Assembly (NCBI GenBank): GCA_003971905.1
Contig: RSEE01000006.1
Coordinates: 248,001 to 312,000 of the forward strand
DNA: 64,000 nt
Reading direction: 5' to 3'
From: Moniliella sp. 'wahieum'
Taxonomy: Eukaryota > Basidiomycota > Moniliellomycetes > Moniliellales > Moniliellaceae
Positions 10,755 through 21,889 of this stretch are shown here, piece after piece; within the stretch, counting starts at the first letter, position 1; each line of letters begins with the position of its first letter. The notes under the pieces are model-generated. The model was not told the origin of the DNA. It worked only from the letters and a program-made list of their open reading frames with translations, and did no database searches. Made by a program: the position numbers and the translations under genes.

Positions 10755-12474
10755 GGCCGTCGGAGTATTATGCAGGGTTAGGTGGAATTATCGAAGCGCC
10801 CCCGGTGGCCTCACGCTGTTGGGTCCACAAAAAAGCAGAGAGAAGGGTTGTTGGCAGGTGGCGGCCTCTTCCTCTCCTCTCTGTTCTCCCAACCCCCGCG
10901 CGCCTCTGGCCCGCATGGAGGCACTGCGCTCTTCGGTCTTCCACGAAGAAAGAGGGTTAGAGGGGCTTGTCGGACGGACTAGGATGGATGGATTGTATTG
11001 ATTCGACGGTGGGTACTGAGTGGCGAACATGACTCATGATGATGTACACGAACGCGAACGCCGCCATGCATGCGATACCTGCCACGGTTATGCGGGTAGA
11101 AGGAAGAAATGGATCAACGATCATGTCGAATGGCAGATGGAGATGGTGGCGTCCGACAGGCTGACATGTAGATGTCAGATCACTAGCACTAGTAGTCACT
11201 CATCTGAGATCTCTGAGATCTGCGAGGAGGGAGGACAAGACAGGCCCTAGTTGATGACGTTTTGATGATGCATTGCTGACATTGCATCTTCCCAGTGTGG
11301 GGACGAACGAAAGGCTACAGGCGATCGAACGCAGCCACTGGAGGCTAAACTGAGCATCATCTGCAGCATCAATGGGCCAGGCGTGGGAGTGAGTGCAAGG
11401 CAGGGGCGACGGGGGCAGCGGGGGCACTCGGTATGGCCCGGTCCGCGTTGGAGGGGGGGAGGCGACCACGACGCAGGGGGCCTCGCTTGGCCTCCCACGC
11501 TCCTCGCTTCGTCCCGGAGCTGGCCGGACCCGCCCGGCTCGGCCCGGCAGGGCCGAGCAGCGGGCGGTGCGCGACGAGTGATGCATGCATGATTGACGGC
11601 AGCGCGCCTGAAAAGGTGTGGGGCCCCGGGCCAAGGCGGGCGTGGCGGAGCGCGTGGGCGGCCGGGATGGTCCGGGTGGGGGGTGGGCGGGTTTAGCGGG
11701 ACGGCGCTGGGTCGACGTCTATATGGGTGCGAGGGGCGTGGAGAGGGTTACGATGGACGGGGGGGGGGAATTGGGTTCATCTGGGACGCAGGATCGATGG
11801 ATTGGGGCGTGGAGGGGATGGATTGGGGGAGGGGTCGGGCGCCTGGCCCGCAGAAAGACCTCGATGCCCCCAGACGGCTGGGCGGATGCGTGGCCGGCGG
11901 GCTAAGTTTCTCCATGCGCGGCGTCCAAACCATCCACGCCCTTCGCCTCCCGTCCACCCGCTCCACGCCCCAGTGGAGGCCAGCGCACGCGAGCGCGCTG
12001 CTGGGCCGCACGGCGCCAGTGTGCCCCCCGCCGCAGTTCTTCTGAGCCCAGGGCGCATCCCGAAGCGCCGCTGTTTTCCCCCGCCGCGCACAGCAGCAGT
12101 GTCGCGCGCGCGGCCACTGGCGCCGTACGCCCGCGTCGCCCGCAGCGCAGCGCGGCGCCGGCGCCCCACGCTGCCCCTGTGCGGTGCAGGACCCTCCCCA
12201 GCGTTAATCCCACTGCGCCGCAGCCCACGCTCCTGAGCCCCCCAGCGCCAGTGGGCGGCCGCACCACACTCGTCCCGTGCGCATCGTGGTGCGCACTCAT
12301 ATCCTCGGGAAGGTCCGTGCGGCAGTAGCCGGACGCGGGAAGAGCGGCGTGGAATATAAGGCCCCGTCCTGCGTCCTTGCCAGCCGGCGTCTCCTCTCCT
12401 CTCCACCCTTCCCTCCCACCCCACTCTTCCCACCACACCGCCTCCTCGGTATTCTCCCCACCACCCCATCCACC
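10755..12474. promoter_or_regulatory. Upstream region of the GAPDH gene with a TATA-like element
   Basis: About 1.7 kb without a supported gene. An AATATAAGG TATA-like box at 12353-12361 lies about 115 bases before the GAPDH ATG, followed by an extended CT-rich leader (about 12390-12470), as expected for a very strongly expressed glycolytic gene. The 11190-11230 segment carries repeated CACTAG and GAGATCT motifs. Large GC-driven ORFs between 11.4 and 12.4 kb show no recognisable protein. Confidence 0.6.
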
Positions 12475-13595
<1,121 letters not shown>

Positions 13596-15182
13596 GCTCT
13601 ACACTCTAAGCTCTAAGCTGCTGCCATTGCGCTGCCCATACGGCCCTGGAATGGCCTCGACACAAGGCTCAGGTCCAGCATGATGTCCCTGCCCTACAGG
13701 ACACATTGAATACCGTATCCATCATCAAGACCAAGTGGCGATCGTTGTATAGCCAGGGAGACGTGCAGATAGGTTGGTAGGTTGCCTAGCGTTGGCGCGC
13801 ACGGCCACGGCAAGGTCATCGATCATCGATCGACGATCGTTCAGCGAGGGAATGTGGATCTAAGCTCTAGGGTATGTACGAATCATGTTTACGTACGGAA
13901 AGCGCTAACGCTCCAAACAGTGGGGCTTAGCGGCTGAGCGCTTGGGCATCGCTGCTACGGACCCCTGGTTTGAGTCCATAGTTAGGCCTACGCAATGGTA
14001 ATGCCTGATGCTCCGGCCTGATGCACTGATGGGTGGTGTGCGCTCCGGCGGGGAGAAGCCAGCGCACTGTTCCATGCCGATCGCGCCCATTGCATGCGAG
14101 GGCACGGAGACAGGTCCCTGCGCAGTGTCCCATGTCACATGGGCGCGTCCAAACTGGCGCCGAGGATCCGCACCCGTTGGGCCTGCGCTGCTTGACCGCC
14201 GCGGGAAGCCACCACTGCATCGACAGCACCGTTACCACTACCAATCCTGGTCCATCTGCACCGCGTTGTGCGAGGCGGCCCCGGTCCGCTTCTGTTCCGC
14301 CCCTTTTCCTGTTGCTCTGCGGCTCCGCACTGGCTTCCCCTGGTTGTATCACCACCTCTCCCCCGCCTTGCTCGTTTTCCATAAGCGTCCTGCCATTCCA
14401 CAGGACCACTGAATATGTACACCGCTGCGAACGGTCAAGCAGTTGAATGGCGCCACCAAACACATGACTTGAAGCTTGACGAGCTTGACGTTTGAGTGAT
14501 CGAGGATTGATGATGTTACACTACAACGTCCTAGTATATAGCCAACGTAACACTAGTAACACCCGCTCTTGGGCTTATCACCAGCCGCATCGCTTTCTCT
14601 CGTGCGGCATGAACACCGAGCCGCAAGGCTTGAACGCCGAACGCCCCGCTCGACAAAGAGGTCTGTGCTGGGAGTCTGATTCCTACGCAGCCTTCAGTTT
14701 AGTGTTTCTTGTACAACACATCCAGCGTCCCCGTCTGGCATATCGTAGTGCACGCGGGCACCACGGCGGCGGTCAGCAGCTCATTAGCCGTGGGGTTATA
14801 GGACGAATCGCTAAGCCGCCACAGCACCACTGCAACAGCCACTAACATCTCGACCGTCGAGTTGTGGAGCACAGTGGATTGACCTCACAGAGGCTCGCAG
14901 ACAGAAGGCGCTGTGGAGGAGAGGAAACAACATGAAAAGAATGCACAACTGAATAGGGATAATAGGATAAAAGGGAGAATAAAAAACGGAGAGAGAGCCC
15001 AGTGAAGGAAAGCGAGGATGGGGCGACCCCCAAACGACAGGTAGACTGTGACATCACAGCCCTCAGACCAGCTGAAAAACATCAACGTAACCAGAGAGAG
15101 GACGAAAAGACCCAGAAAACAAAAGAAAGCAAAACAAACAAAAATGAGGCAGGTACTGGAGTCGACTGGACGTGTCCGGTTC
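13596..15182. other. Intergenic between convergent GAPDH and secreted-protein genes
   Basis: About 1.6 kb. It contains the GAPDH 3' flank, palindromic ATCGATCATCGATCG-like sequence near 13815-13840 and an A/T-richer purine-rich stretch (about 14900-15150). No conserved coding segment or RNA gene is visible. Confidence 0.4.
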
Positions 15183-15849
15183 CTAGGCGATTTGGAAGAG
15201 CTGGTACGTTTCGTTCGAACCCAACCGGGCACCCAAGCTCTGGTGTGTGTTGTTCATTGGCTTGAACATGTACCGCGACGTGGGGTTGGATTCCACCGGC
15301 CCACAGCAAAGTAGAGTTGGTAGGTTGAGTTGCTCGACGACGCAACCAGTTGCCATACTTGGTTGGAAATCGTAGAGATGTCATCGGTCAAACAGGGGCG
15401 TTGCAAGAAATGGGACAGGGCACGCGTCTCGTTTTGCGCGTGGATCTCGACACAGGTTATTGGCATCCGAAGCGAGGGTAAGTTGACCGTACACCGTCTG
15501 GGTCCCCGACGCGTCGGTGGTACCGGCAGCGTTGGAACCAAGGTACGAAGACGTCAGACCGAAAAAGGTCATGTCCTGAGCAGGCGCGGCGGTACCGTTG
15601 GGTGCCATCTCCAACACCGGCTCACCGGTCTGGTCACGATCGTTGTTAAAGGAGACAGTCTTGTTGAACCCGATGGTGTTGCCGATGAGGTAGAGCGGCA
15701 TGGCTGGCCAGGCATCGCCCCGGGTCACGCTACCCAACGCGTGGAAGAAGAGAGGAGTGGGCACGACGGTGCCCTGGGCTGTGGCCAGCCAGCACGCCAG
15801 CCGCGCTGCTGAGCGCAGCCACCATCGACACGAGGGGCAGAGCAAGCAT
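15183..15849 (-). CDS. Putative secreted glycoprotein, possibly beta-trefoil (ricin-B-like)
   Basis: The start at 15849 gives a signal-peptide-like N-terminus, MLALPLVSMVAALSSAAGVLA, whose frame then shifts into TAQGTVVPTPLFFH. The body, about 200 residues, contains GDAWPAMPLYLIGNTIGFNK, NLCVEIHAQNETRALSHF, a Cys-containing RPCLTDDIS, NQVWQLVASSSNSTYQLYF and a C-terminus ending YQLFQIA. Several N-x-S/T sites (NKT, NGT, NET, NST, NNT) fit glycosylation in the secretory pathway. The paired Cys residues and short repeated Gln-Val-Trp/Tyr-Gln-Leu blocks resemble a beta-trefoil lectin, but this is only inference. Three frame breaks are needed. No close function is recognised. Confidence 0.5.
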
Positions 15850-18800
15850 GACGAAAAGAACGTGGAGGTGGGGGTGGAGGAGACAAGGGCTAACGAGGGG
15901 CAGGCACGGGAGTGAGCAGTGAGTGAGGTGGGAGGGGTAGGGGATGGGTCAGAGAAGGAAAAGGAAGAGACGCTGTGGAGGGGAATCGGGAAGCGGGGGG
16001 ACCGGGGTACCCTGTAAGGAAGCAGGATTGTGGCTATACTGCTCAATCACTAGGCACTCACCTTGGTTCGCAAGCCACGCCACAGCTTGCTCTTGCCACG
16101 GGCTGCTCGCTGGGCGCAGCTCTCTTGTCCTGGTCCGACACTCGCTCCTTGCCTGCCGCGCCGGGCCGCGCTCCTCTGTGCCCCGCACCAGCCTCGGCTG
16201 GGAGCAGCGCCAGTGTCGATCCGTTTGGGATGATCCGGAGGCGAGCACCCACGGCGCCAGTGACCGATTATGGAACACAGGCGCCGTTGCCCTCGCGGTC
16301 CCCCGCCATGGGGCTGCGGCAGGCTGCTGCCTGTTGCTGCACAGCCGCTCAGCTGACCACGTGCTACAGCGACGATCCGTCAAGCGCTCGCCTCTCCGAT
16401 CTCCAGGCCCCTCGCTGCGTTCCGACTGAGCAGCAGCTGAGCTCCTAAGCGCCTACGCCCTGGGACCTTCGGCCTCTGGCCCGCCGGCCTCAGGCGCAGG
16501 ATTCAACGTGTCCAACATTCAACTTGAAGTTCCTGCTTCAAGCTGCACTTGAAGAGCTTGAGGCACAGGTTGAGCGAAGCCCTGCGATGCTGCTCAGTGC
16601 TGGCGGTGAGCCCCTCTGGGGCTCTTGAATCCTCTGGCATGTGAGGCCATGTGAGGGCCTCATCCTGAGGATACCCCGGCGACCTCAGCGGTCACAGGTG
16701 ACCGGTGAGCATTGGCCACAGCCAACTGAAGAGACGAGTGGGGGATCGACCTGATTGAGTACATACTTCTCCAACATGTGCATGATCTGGAATGGAACAA
16801 TCATGTTACGTATCAATATCAAAAGGCAGGTGATGAGATCATGAGACCTGGAGTCCTGATGATCCTCGAGGGTGATGCAATCGCACTGGTGGTGGTGGTG
16901 TGGCAACCTGCAATGCCTACAGAGGAACATCAAGCTTCAAGCAGCGAGTTGCCATCAGGCCTCAGGGGCTAAGCTGCGGGACAAGGAAGACAACAGGAGA
17001 GGGGACAGCGGAACTCCTAGGCCTGAGGAGGAACTGAAGGGACATTGGCCAAAGCACGAGCCACCTAGCTCAAGCTCAACAGTAGGGACAGAGAAGACGC
17101 TTCGCTCATCAGACCCTCGTCAGGCTCCCTGCCTCAGACCTGAGCTCAGGCCGATCTCCTCATCGATCTGATCCAGCATATTTGGTCATCTCTCGGGCTC
17201 ACCGCTGCCGGCCTCGCTACTGCCACAGGATGTGAGCACTGAACCTCGTATTGGTCGAAGGAGCTTCCGCGACAGAATCGTCCAGAAGACTCCATGACTC
17301 AGGACCCGCGCGGTCCTAGGACGGACGTCAACAACCACAAACACTGCAGAAGCCAATGGCGTCGTCACATGTCACAGCGGATCAGGGCCTATATTCCCCC
17401 CGCCAGTCGTCTTCAATCGGATGCGGTGTTAGTGAAGCGAACCATTGGCACATTGGTAGTGTACAATAGCAAAACATGTATATAGTTGCGGATTACACTG
17501 GCAAAGTGTGGTGTGCTTGGCCAAAATTTGCATCCGTAGTCGTATATGCTTTTTGTGTCACTACCCAGCGCCCCTCATTCATCATCGCGTCTTTTTTGCG
17601 AGAACGATTCCATCGGCGTGAAGAGCCCTCGGGTTCAACGTCTAGCAAAGAGGTAGTAATGATAAGATGGTCTTTGACCTTGATGACTGGTGCGGGTATA
17701 TGACGGGGGGCACATGATATAAGTACTAGGCCGCGGCAGCCGCAACCTCCTCAACAAACCCAACGGGTATAGAGTTATGAACTTGTCCCAATCACCTTAA
17801 TCATCGCCCTTCCTTTTATCCCACATGGGTCAATATGCCCCCACGGATCCACGGCTAGCATTCGCACCCCTCTCACACATGGCTTGCTTTCACGTTAGAT
17901 ATGGAGAGAAGTATGTGGTGGCCACGTCTTATCTGATGAGAGTAAACGGCGAGAGCCGACATGTCAGTGTGAATTCCATCGAATAATGAAAAGGTCTCTT
18001 GCCTCTGTCCCGCAACATCATGTCCAATATATGTCCTCACATTCGGCGGTATCAAAGCAAAATGTTGCTAGTTTCTCCGTCACATGCAGATGTCCAGGAC
18101 CCGAATCCTTCTTCACGATTCCGGCCTTGGGTTCTTCTTTAAAATCATCGCACCTGCCCGGTATGACCCGCTGTGCTTCACAAAAAAAACAGAGATGTCA
18201 CGGGCGGGCTCCGCCAGCAGGCACACCCAACAGGTTTGTGGGGTATAAATGATTCCTTACGACACGCTGGGATGACTCACGGCAGTTTCGGGCTTGGGCT
18301 AATAGTTGGTAGATCCGAGCGGAGCTAGGGACGAGGTGAGGCCTTTGGGCATGAAGCCGAGGCGGCTGCACGTGTGCAAGGCTGCTGTGTGTGGACCGGC
18401 TTGGACCGTATGACGTGTCTGAAGCTTCCGGGGCTTAGGGACGGGTAGGGCAATGGAGAGGAAAACGCTGCCAGTGCTGAGAATGGGGACGACTGTCGAC
18501 GTGGCTGGAAAGGAACCCACGTGATACGCTGGTACGGGGAATCGACGCGGTTGAAGGAAGGCTCGCGCGACTGTGCGGGACAGATGGAGAGCTGGAGGGC
18601 GAGGCTGGAAGAGGCTGAGGGAGCTAAGTGGAGAGGAGGCTACCTTTATTGAATCAATTGCCCGGAAAACGGGCAGGAGTTGTATAGGATAGGCCGGGAG
18701 GGACGAGAATGGAAGGTGGATAAAAGGATCCCCACCAACCAGGGGTATAGGCTAGATCAAAGGGGAAACGGATACAATAGAAGGGGGTGTAGAAAGTAAT

Positions 18801-19373
18801 CAAGATGTGTCAAAATAGGGGTTGGTTGCCGCAAGCGCAACCGAGAAAGGAAAAGTCAGTAGTGACGGGTCCACAGTCGTCGGAAAGATACTGGAAAATT
18901 GGTGGCCTTATTCTTAGGCCGACCGACTGGGACTTGGGCGGGGGGCGACTGGCCTATGTTGTCGCGCGTCGGGCGCATGGCCACTCCGGTCCTCGTACAT
19001 ATGGTTTAACCAACTATCGTCGAATTTGGTTGGACTTCGGAGCGCGCTCTACTGGGCATATGTGCAGAGCAGGTGGGCCTTAGCTTGGATCGGATCATCT
19101 CATCTGATCCAACGCAGCCCATCACAAAAGAACAAAAGAAAGAAACGGTCGAATGAGAGTTGAGAACCTTCTTTTTGCCTTCGCTGAGTGTCATTGGCAA
19201 AGCAGGTTTACGCCTTACTATATACTTTCGAAATGGCATGGCAGCAACTGTTGGTTTGTTGGCAGCATCGTATAGGGGGATTAGAGGATGCAGTTTTATA
19301 AGGGCAAGCACTGGGAATACTGATCTTTTGTGTCATATGGATGAAGGAAGAAATGATAGAGAAGGAAGCACAA
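15850..19373. other. 3.5 kb gene-poor region
   Basis: No convincing gene on either strand. The region is visibly less GC-rich than the flanks from about 16.5 kb on. It holds scattered inverted motifs such as CTTGAAG/CTTCAAG (about 16520-16570, 16930) and CACATGTCA (about 17367). Small ORFs (for example 17476-17703 plus, 18299-18520 minus) lack recognisable domains. I cannot tell whether it is old repeat-derived DNA, a regulatory region or a site such as a replication origin. Confidence 0.4.
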
Positions 19374-19468
19374 GGTCGATTAGCTCAGTTGGTCAGAGCG
19401 TGGTACTAATATGTCCTCCAGGAGTGTTGGTGATGCCAAGGTCATGAGTTCAAGCCTCATATTGACCA
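19374..19468 (+). tRNA. tI(AAU): tRNA-Ile (AAU anticodon) with a 21-base intron
   Basis: The acceptor stem GGTCGAT pairs with ATTGACC (one G-T pair), followed by discriminator A at 19468. The D arm is GCTC...GAGC. The anticodon stem TGGTA/TGCCA encloses loop CTAATA plus A, giving anticodon AAT. An intron of about 21 bases follows position 37, the canonical site. The T arm reads GTTCAAGCC. A T-rich RNA polymerase III terminator (T7) lies just downstream at about 19470-19476. Confidence 0.93.
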
Positions 19469-20820
19469 CTTTTTTTGGCCTGCGTTGAACGTTGATCGAT
19501 GATCGAAGAAGCTTCAAATTTCAAAATGCTTTCGAAGAAAGATCGAAATAGGATCTCGTGACGCGTGAAGCTTGAAGCTTGTGAAGCTTAAAGCTTGCAG
19601 CTTGATTAATGGTTTTGATGATTGGCCAACAGCTGTCACATGTCAAGCTTCAAGCTTCAAGCTTGTCAAGTGCCCTAGTGATATGTATGACAGTGATCTG
19701 GTGGCTACTAGCTACTGCGATGCGAAAAGTTTAACCGAGCGGACAGAGAAGGGTTTTATTCGTTTCTGGATGTTGGATGGGAAAACAGCCGCCAGGCACC
19801 GCAGCTGAACTGCAGGTGGGGCCGGTGGGGCTGTGGCGTCAGCACAGTTGGGCCGTTGACGCGGTTGACGTGTTGCTGCCATTGCCATTGATGCGGATTC
19901 GCTGATTCATGAATCGATTGCGATGAATACAGGAGCTTGGATAGGCTCGGAGGCGCCTGGAAAGAGGGTATATGCAGCAGATTGCAGCTGGCTGCGTCCA
20001 GCCGACTGGGTTTGCTGCTGGGTCGATGTACGATGCGAACGTGCTAGACTGGGCCTGGACGACGGAGACAGGCAGGTACCCGAATGATCGATGATCGATG
20101 GTTACTGATTCACGCTCTCATCGATCTCTCATCGATCTCATCGATCGTTGATAATCGATAACGGGTAACGTTTTGCTGTTTAGTACACTGAATCGGACAA
20201 CCGACACGCCACGCGCTGGGCAGGGCAGTGGGCCACAGTGTCCGTCCCATTGCACCTGTCTCATCTTCTTCGTCTGCTCCACCCGCCTGCATCATATCCG
20301 ACACCCAAGGGCAGCGGAGGGGCAGTGTGCGGGATGCATGATCAGAGTTGTGTGCTGGTGTGCTGGGCAGACTAGATGCATGATGTGGTGCACAAGGGCA
20401 CAGAGCCGCGCTGCGAAATCCGTGCCTCCTCCCCTCCGCCGCACTAGCCAGCACTCGCCCCCAGGATCCATTCCTCTGTGGCGTGCCGTTCGTGATGGTC
20501 ACTGGTCGCTCGTCACGCGGCCTTAGTCACTAGTCACTAGCCATTCTCGACGTCTGCCGCTGGCGCCATCATGCATCATGCATCATGCATCATGCATCAT
20601 GCATCATGCATCATGCATCATGCGTCCACAGCACCCTTGCGCCTCGCTAGTTACGAGTTACTAGGAACGAGTTTACATGTCCCAGCCACACAACGTGCTT
20701 CTGTCTGGCCGCAGCAGCCCCTCCCTGCCGCCACCACCACCACCACCTCCACCTCTACCACCTCCTCCTGCTCCTCATCCTCCTTCCTGCTCCTCTCCCT
20801 CTGCCCCCACCATTGCATCC
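19469..20820. promoter_or_regulatory. Upstream region of the G-alpha gene, rich in short repeats
   Basis: About 1.35 kb without a gene. It contains AAGCTT/CTTCAAG tandem motifs (19565-19606 and 19641-19670), clustered ATCGAT motifs (20085-20160), GTCACTAG copies (about 20523-20542) and a perfect (ATGCATC)n microsatellite just before the G-alpha leader. The 20710-20820 part is CT-rich and probably the 5' leader. Confidence 0.55.
20571..20622. repeat. (ATGCATC)n microsatellite upstream of G-alpha
   Basis: About seven perfect tandem copies of the 7-mer ATGCATC (equivalently GCATCAT) lie roughly 200 bases before the G-alpha start. Shorter arrays of the same unit occur at about 39957-39982 and, as the reverse complement, at about 40672-40697, all in intergenic DNA. 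Confidence 0.95.
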
Positions 20821-21889
20821 ATGGGCTGCGCTCCCTCCCGTCCCACCGACCAGCTCGCCGCCCTCACCCGCAGCGAAGCGATCGATGCCGAGCTCAAGGC
20901 GACCCGACTTGCGCAGCGAAACGAGGTCAAGCTCCTGCTCCTCGGTGCCGGTGAGTCCGGCAAGAGCACACTGCTCAAGCAGATGAAGCTCATCCACCAC
21001 GGGCCCTATTCTCAGGCCGAGCGCGAATCCTACAAGGAGATCATCTTCTCCAATACTGTTCAGAGCATGAAGGTTCTCCTCGAGGCTATGGATGTGCTGC
21101 AACTACCGTTGGGCCAAGCTCGGAGCGTTGCCGCTGCCCAATGCGTTGTTGCTGCACCCGATGAGGCCATTACTGGCTTCTTGCCCCCCGAGCTTGTCGC
21201 GGCCATTGGGGTTCTGTGGTCTGATGCAGGCGTACAGGCCTGCTTTGCCCGCTCGCGCGAGTTTCAGCTCAACGACTCTGCACCCTACTACTTTGACGCG
21301 ATTCACCGCATCGGCTCCGCACCTATATACCCACTGACCAAGATGTCCTCCGTTCCCGCGTCAAGACGACAGGCATTACCGAAACACGCTTTGAAATCGG
21401 CCGGCTGAATTACAGCATTGTCGATGTGGGAGGACAACGATCGGAACGGAAAAAATGGATCCATTGCTTTGACAGCGTTACTGCCCTTATCTTTTTGGTC
21501 GCGGTAAGCGAATACGACCAAATGCTCTACGAGGACGCCAACAAACCAACCGCATGACTGAGGCTTTGACCTTGTTTGAGTCCATCTGCAACTCTCGCTG
21601 GTTTCTCTCCGCAGCTCCATCCTTCTCTTCCTCAACAAAACCGACCTGTTCCGTGCCAAGCTTGCCATCTCACCTCTTGGCAACTACTTCGCCGACTACA
21701 ATGGGCCCGCCAGCTACGGCCCGGCAATTGAATTTCTAGAGGCCAAGTTCGTCGGCCTCAACCAGAGCAAGTCCAAACAAATCTACCCCCATACCACTTG
21801 TGCCACCGACACCACAGATCAAGTTTGTCATGTCGGCCGTGAACGACATCATTGTCGGCAACAACTTGAGCAGTGTCGGCCTTCTCTAG
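20821..21889 (+). CDS. Heterotrimeric G-protein alpha subunit
   Basis: Membrane-associated GTPase that couples receptors to cAMP or MAP kinase signalling. The start MGCAPS offers an N-myristoylation Gly2 and an adjacent palmitoylatable Cys3, which fixes the start at 20821. Family motifs in order: P-loop [17 protein letters not shown] (about residue 39), the switch I region (RSRVKTTGI), switch [23 protein letters not shown] for guanine recognition, and TCATDTT before the C-terminus, which ends SSVGLL. That tail replaces the Cys-containing end of Gi-type subunits. About 355 residues, normal. At least four frame breaks (about 21328, 21545, 21615, 21822), all in conserved segments, point to sequence errors. 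Which numbered Gpa paralogue it is cannot be decided here. Confidence 0.95.

Noticed and set aside
18620-18850. Possible mobile-element remnant in the gene-poor block
   Set aside because: No terminal repeats, coding motifs or target duplications could be pointed to, so no element is claimed.
20571-20622. CRISPR-like array
   Set aside because: The 7-base units are directly tandem with no spacers, and the window is eukaryotic; it is a microsatellite.
20571-20622. Telomere or subtelomere repeat
   Set aside because: The unit does not resemble known fungal telomere repeats, is short and interstitial, and lies in a promoter.
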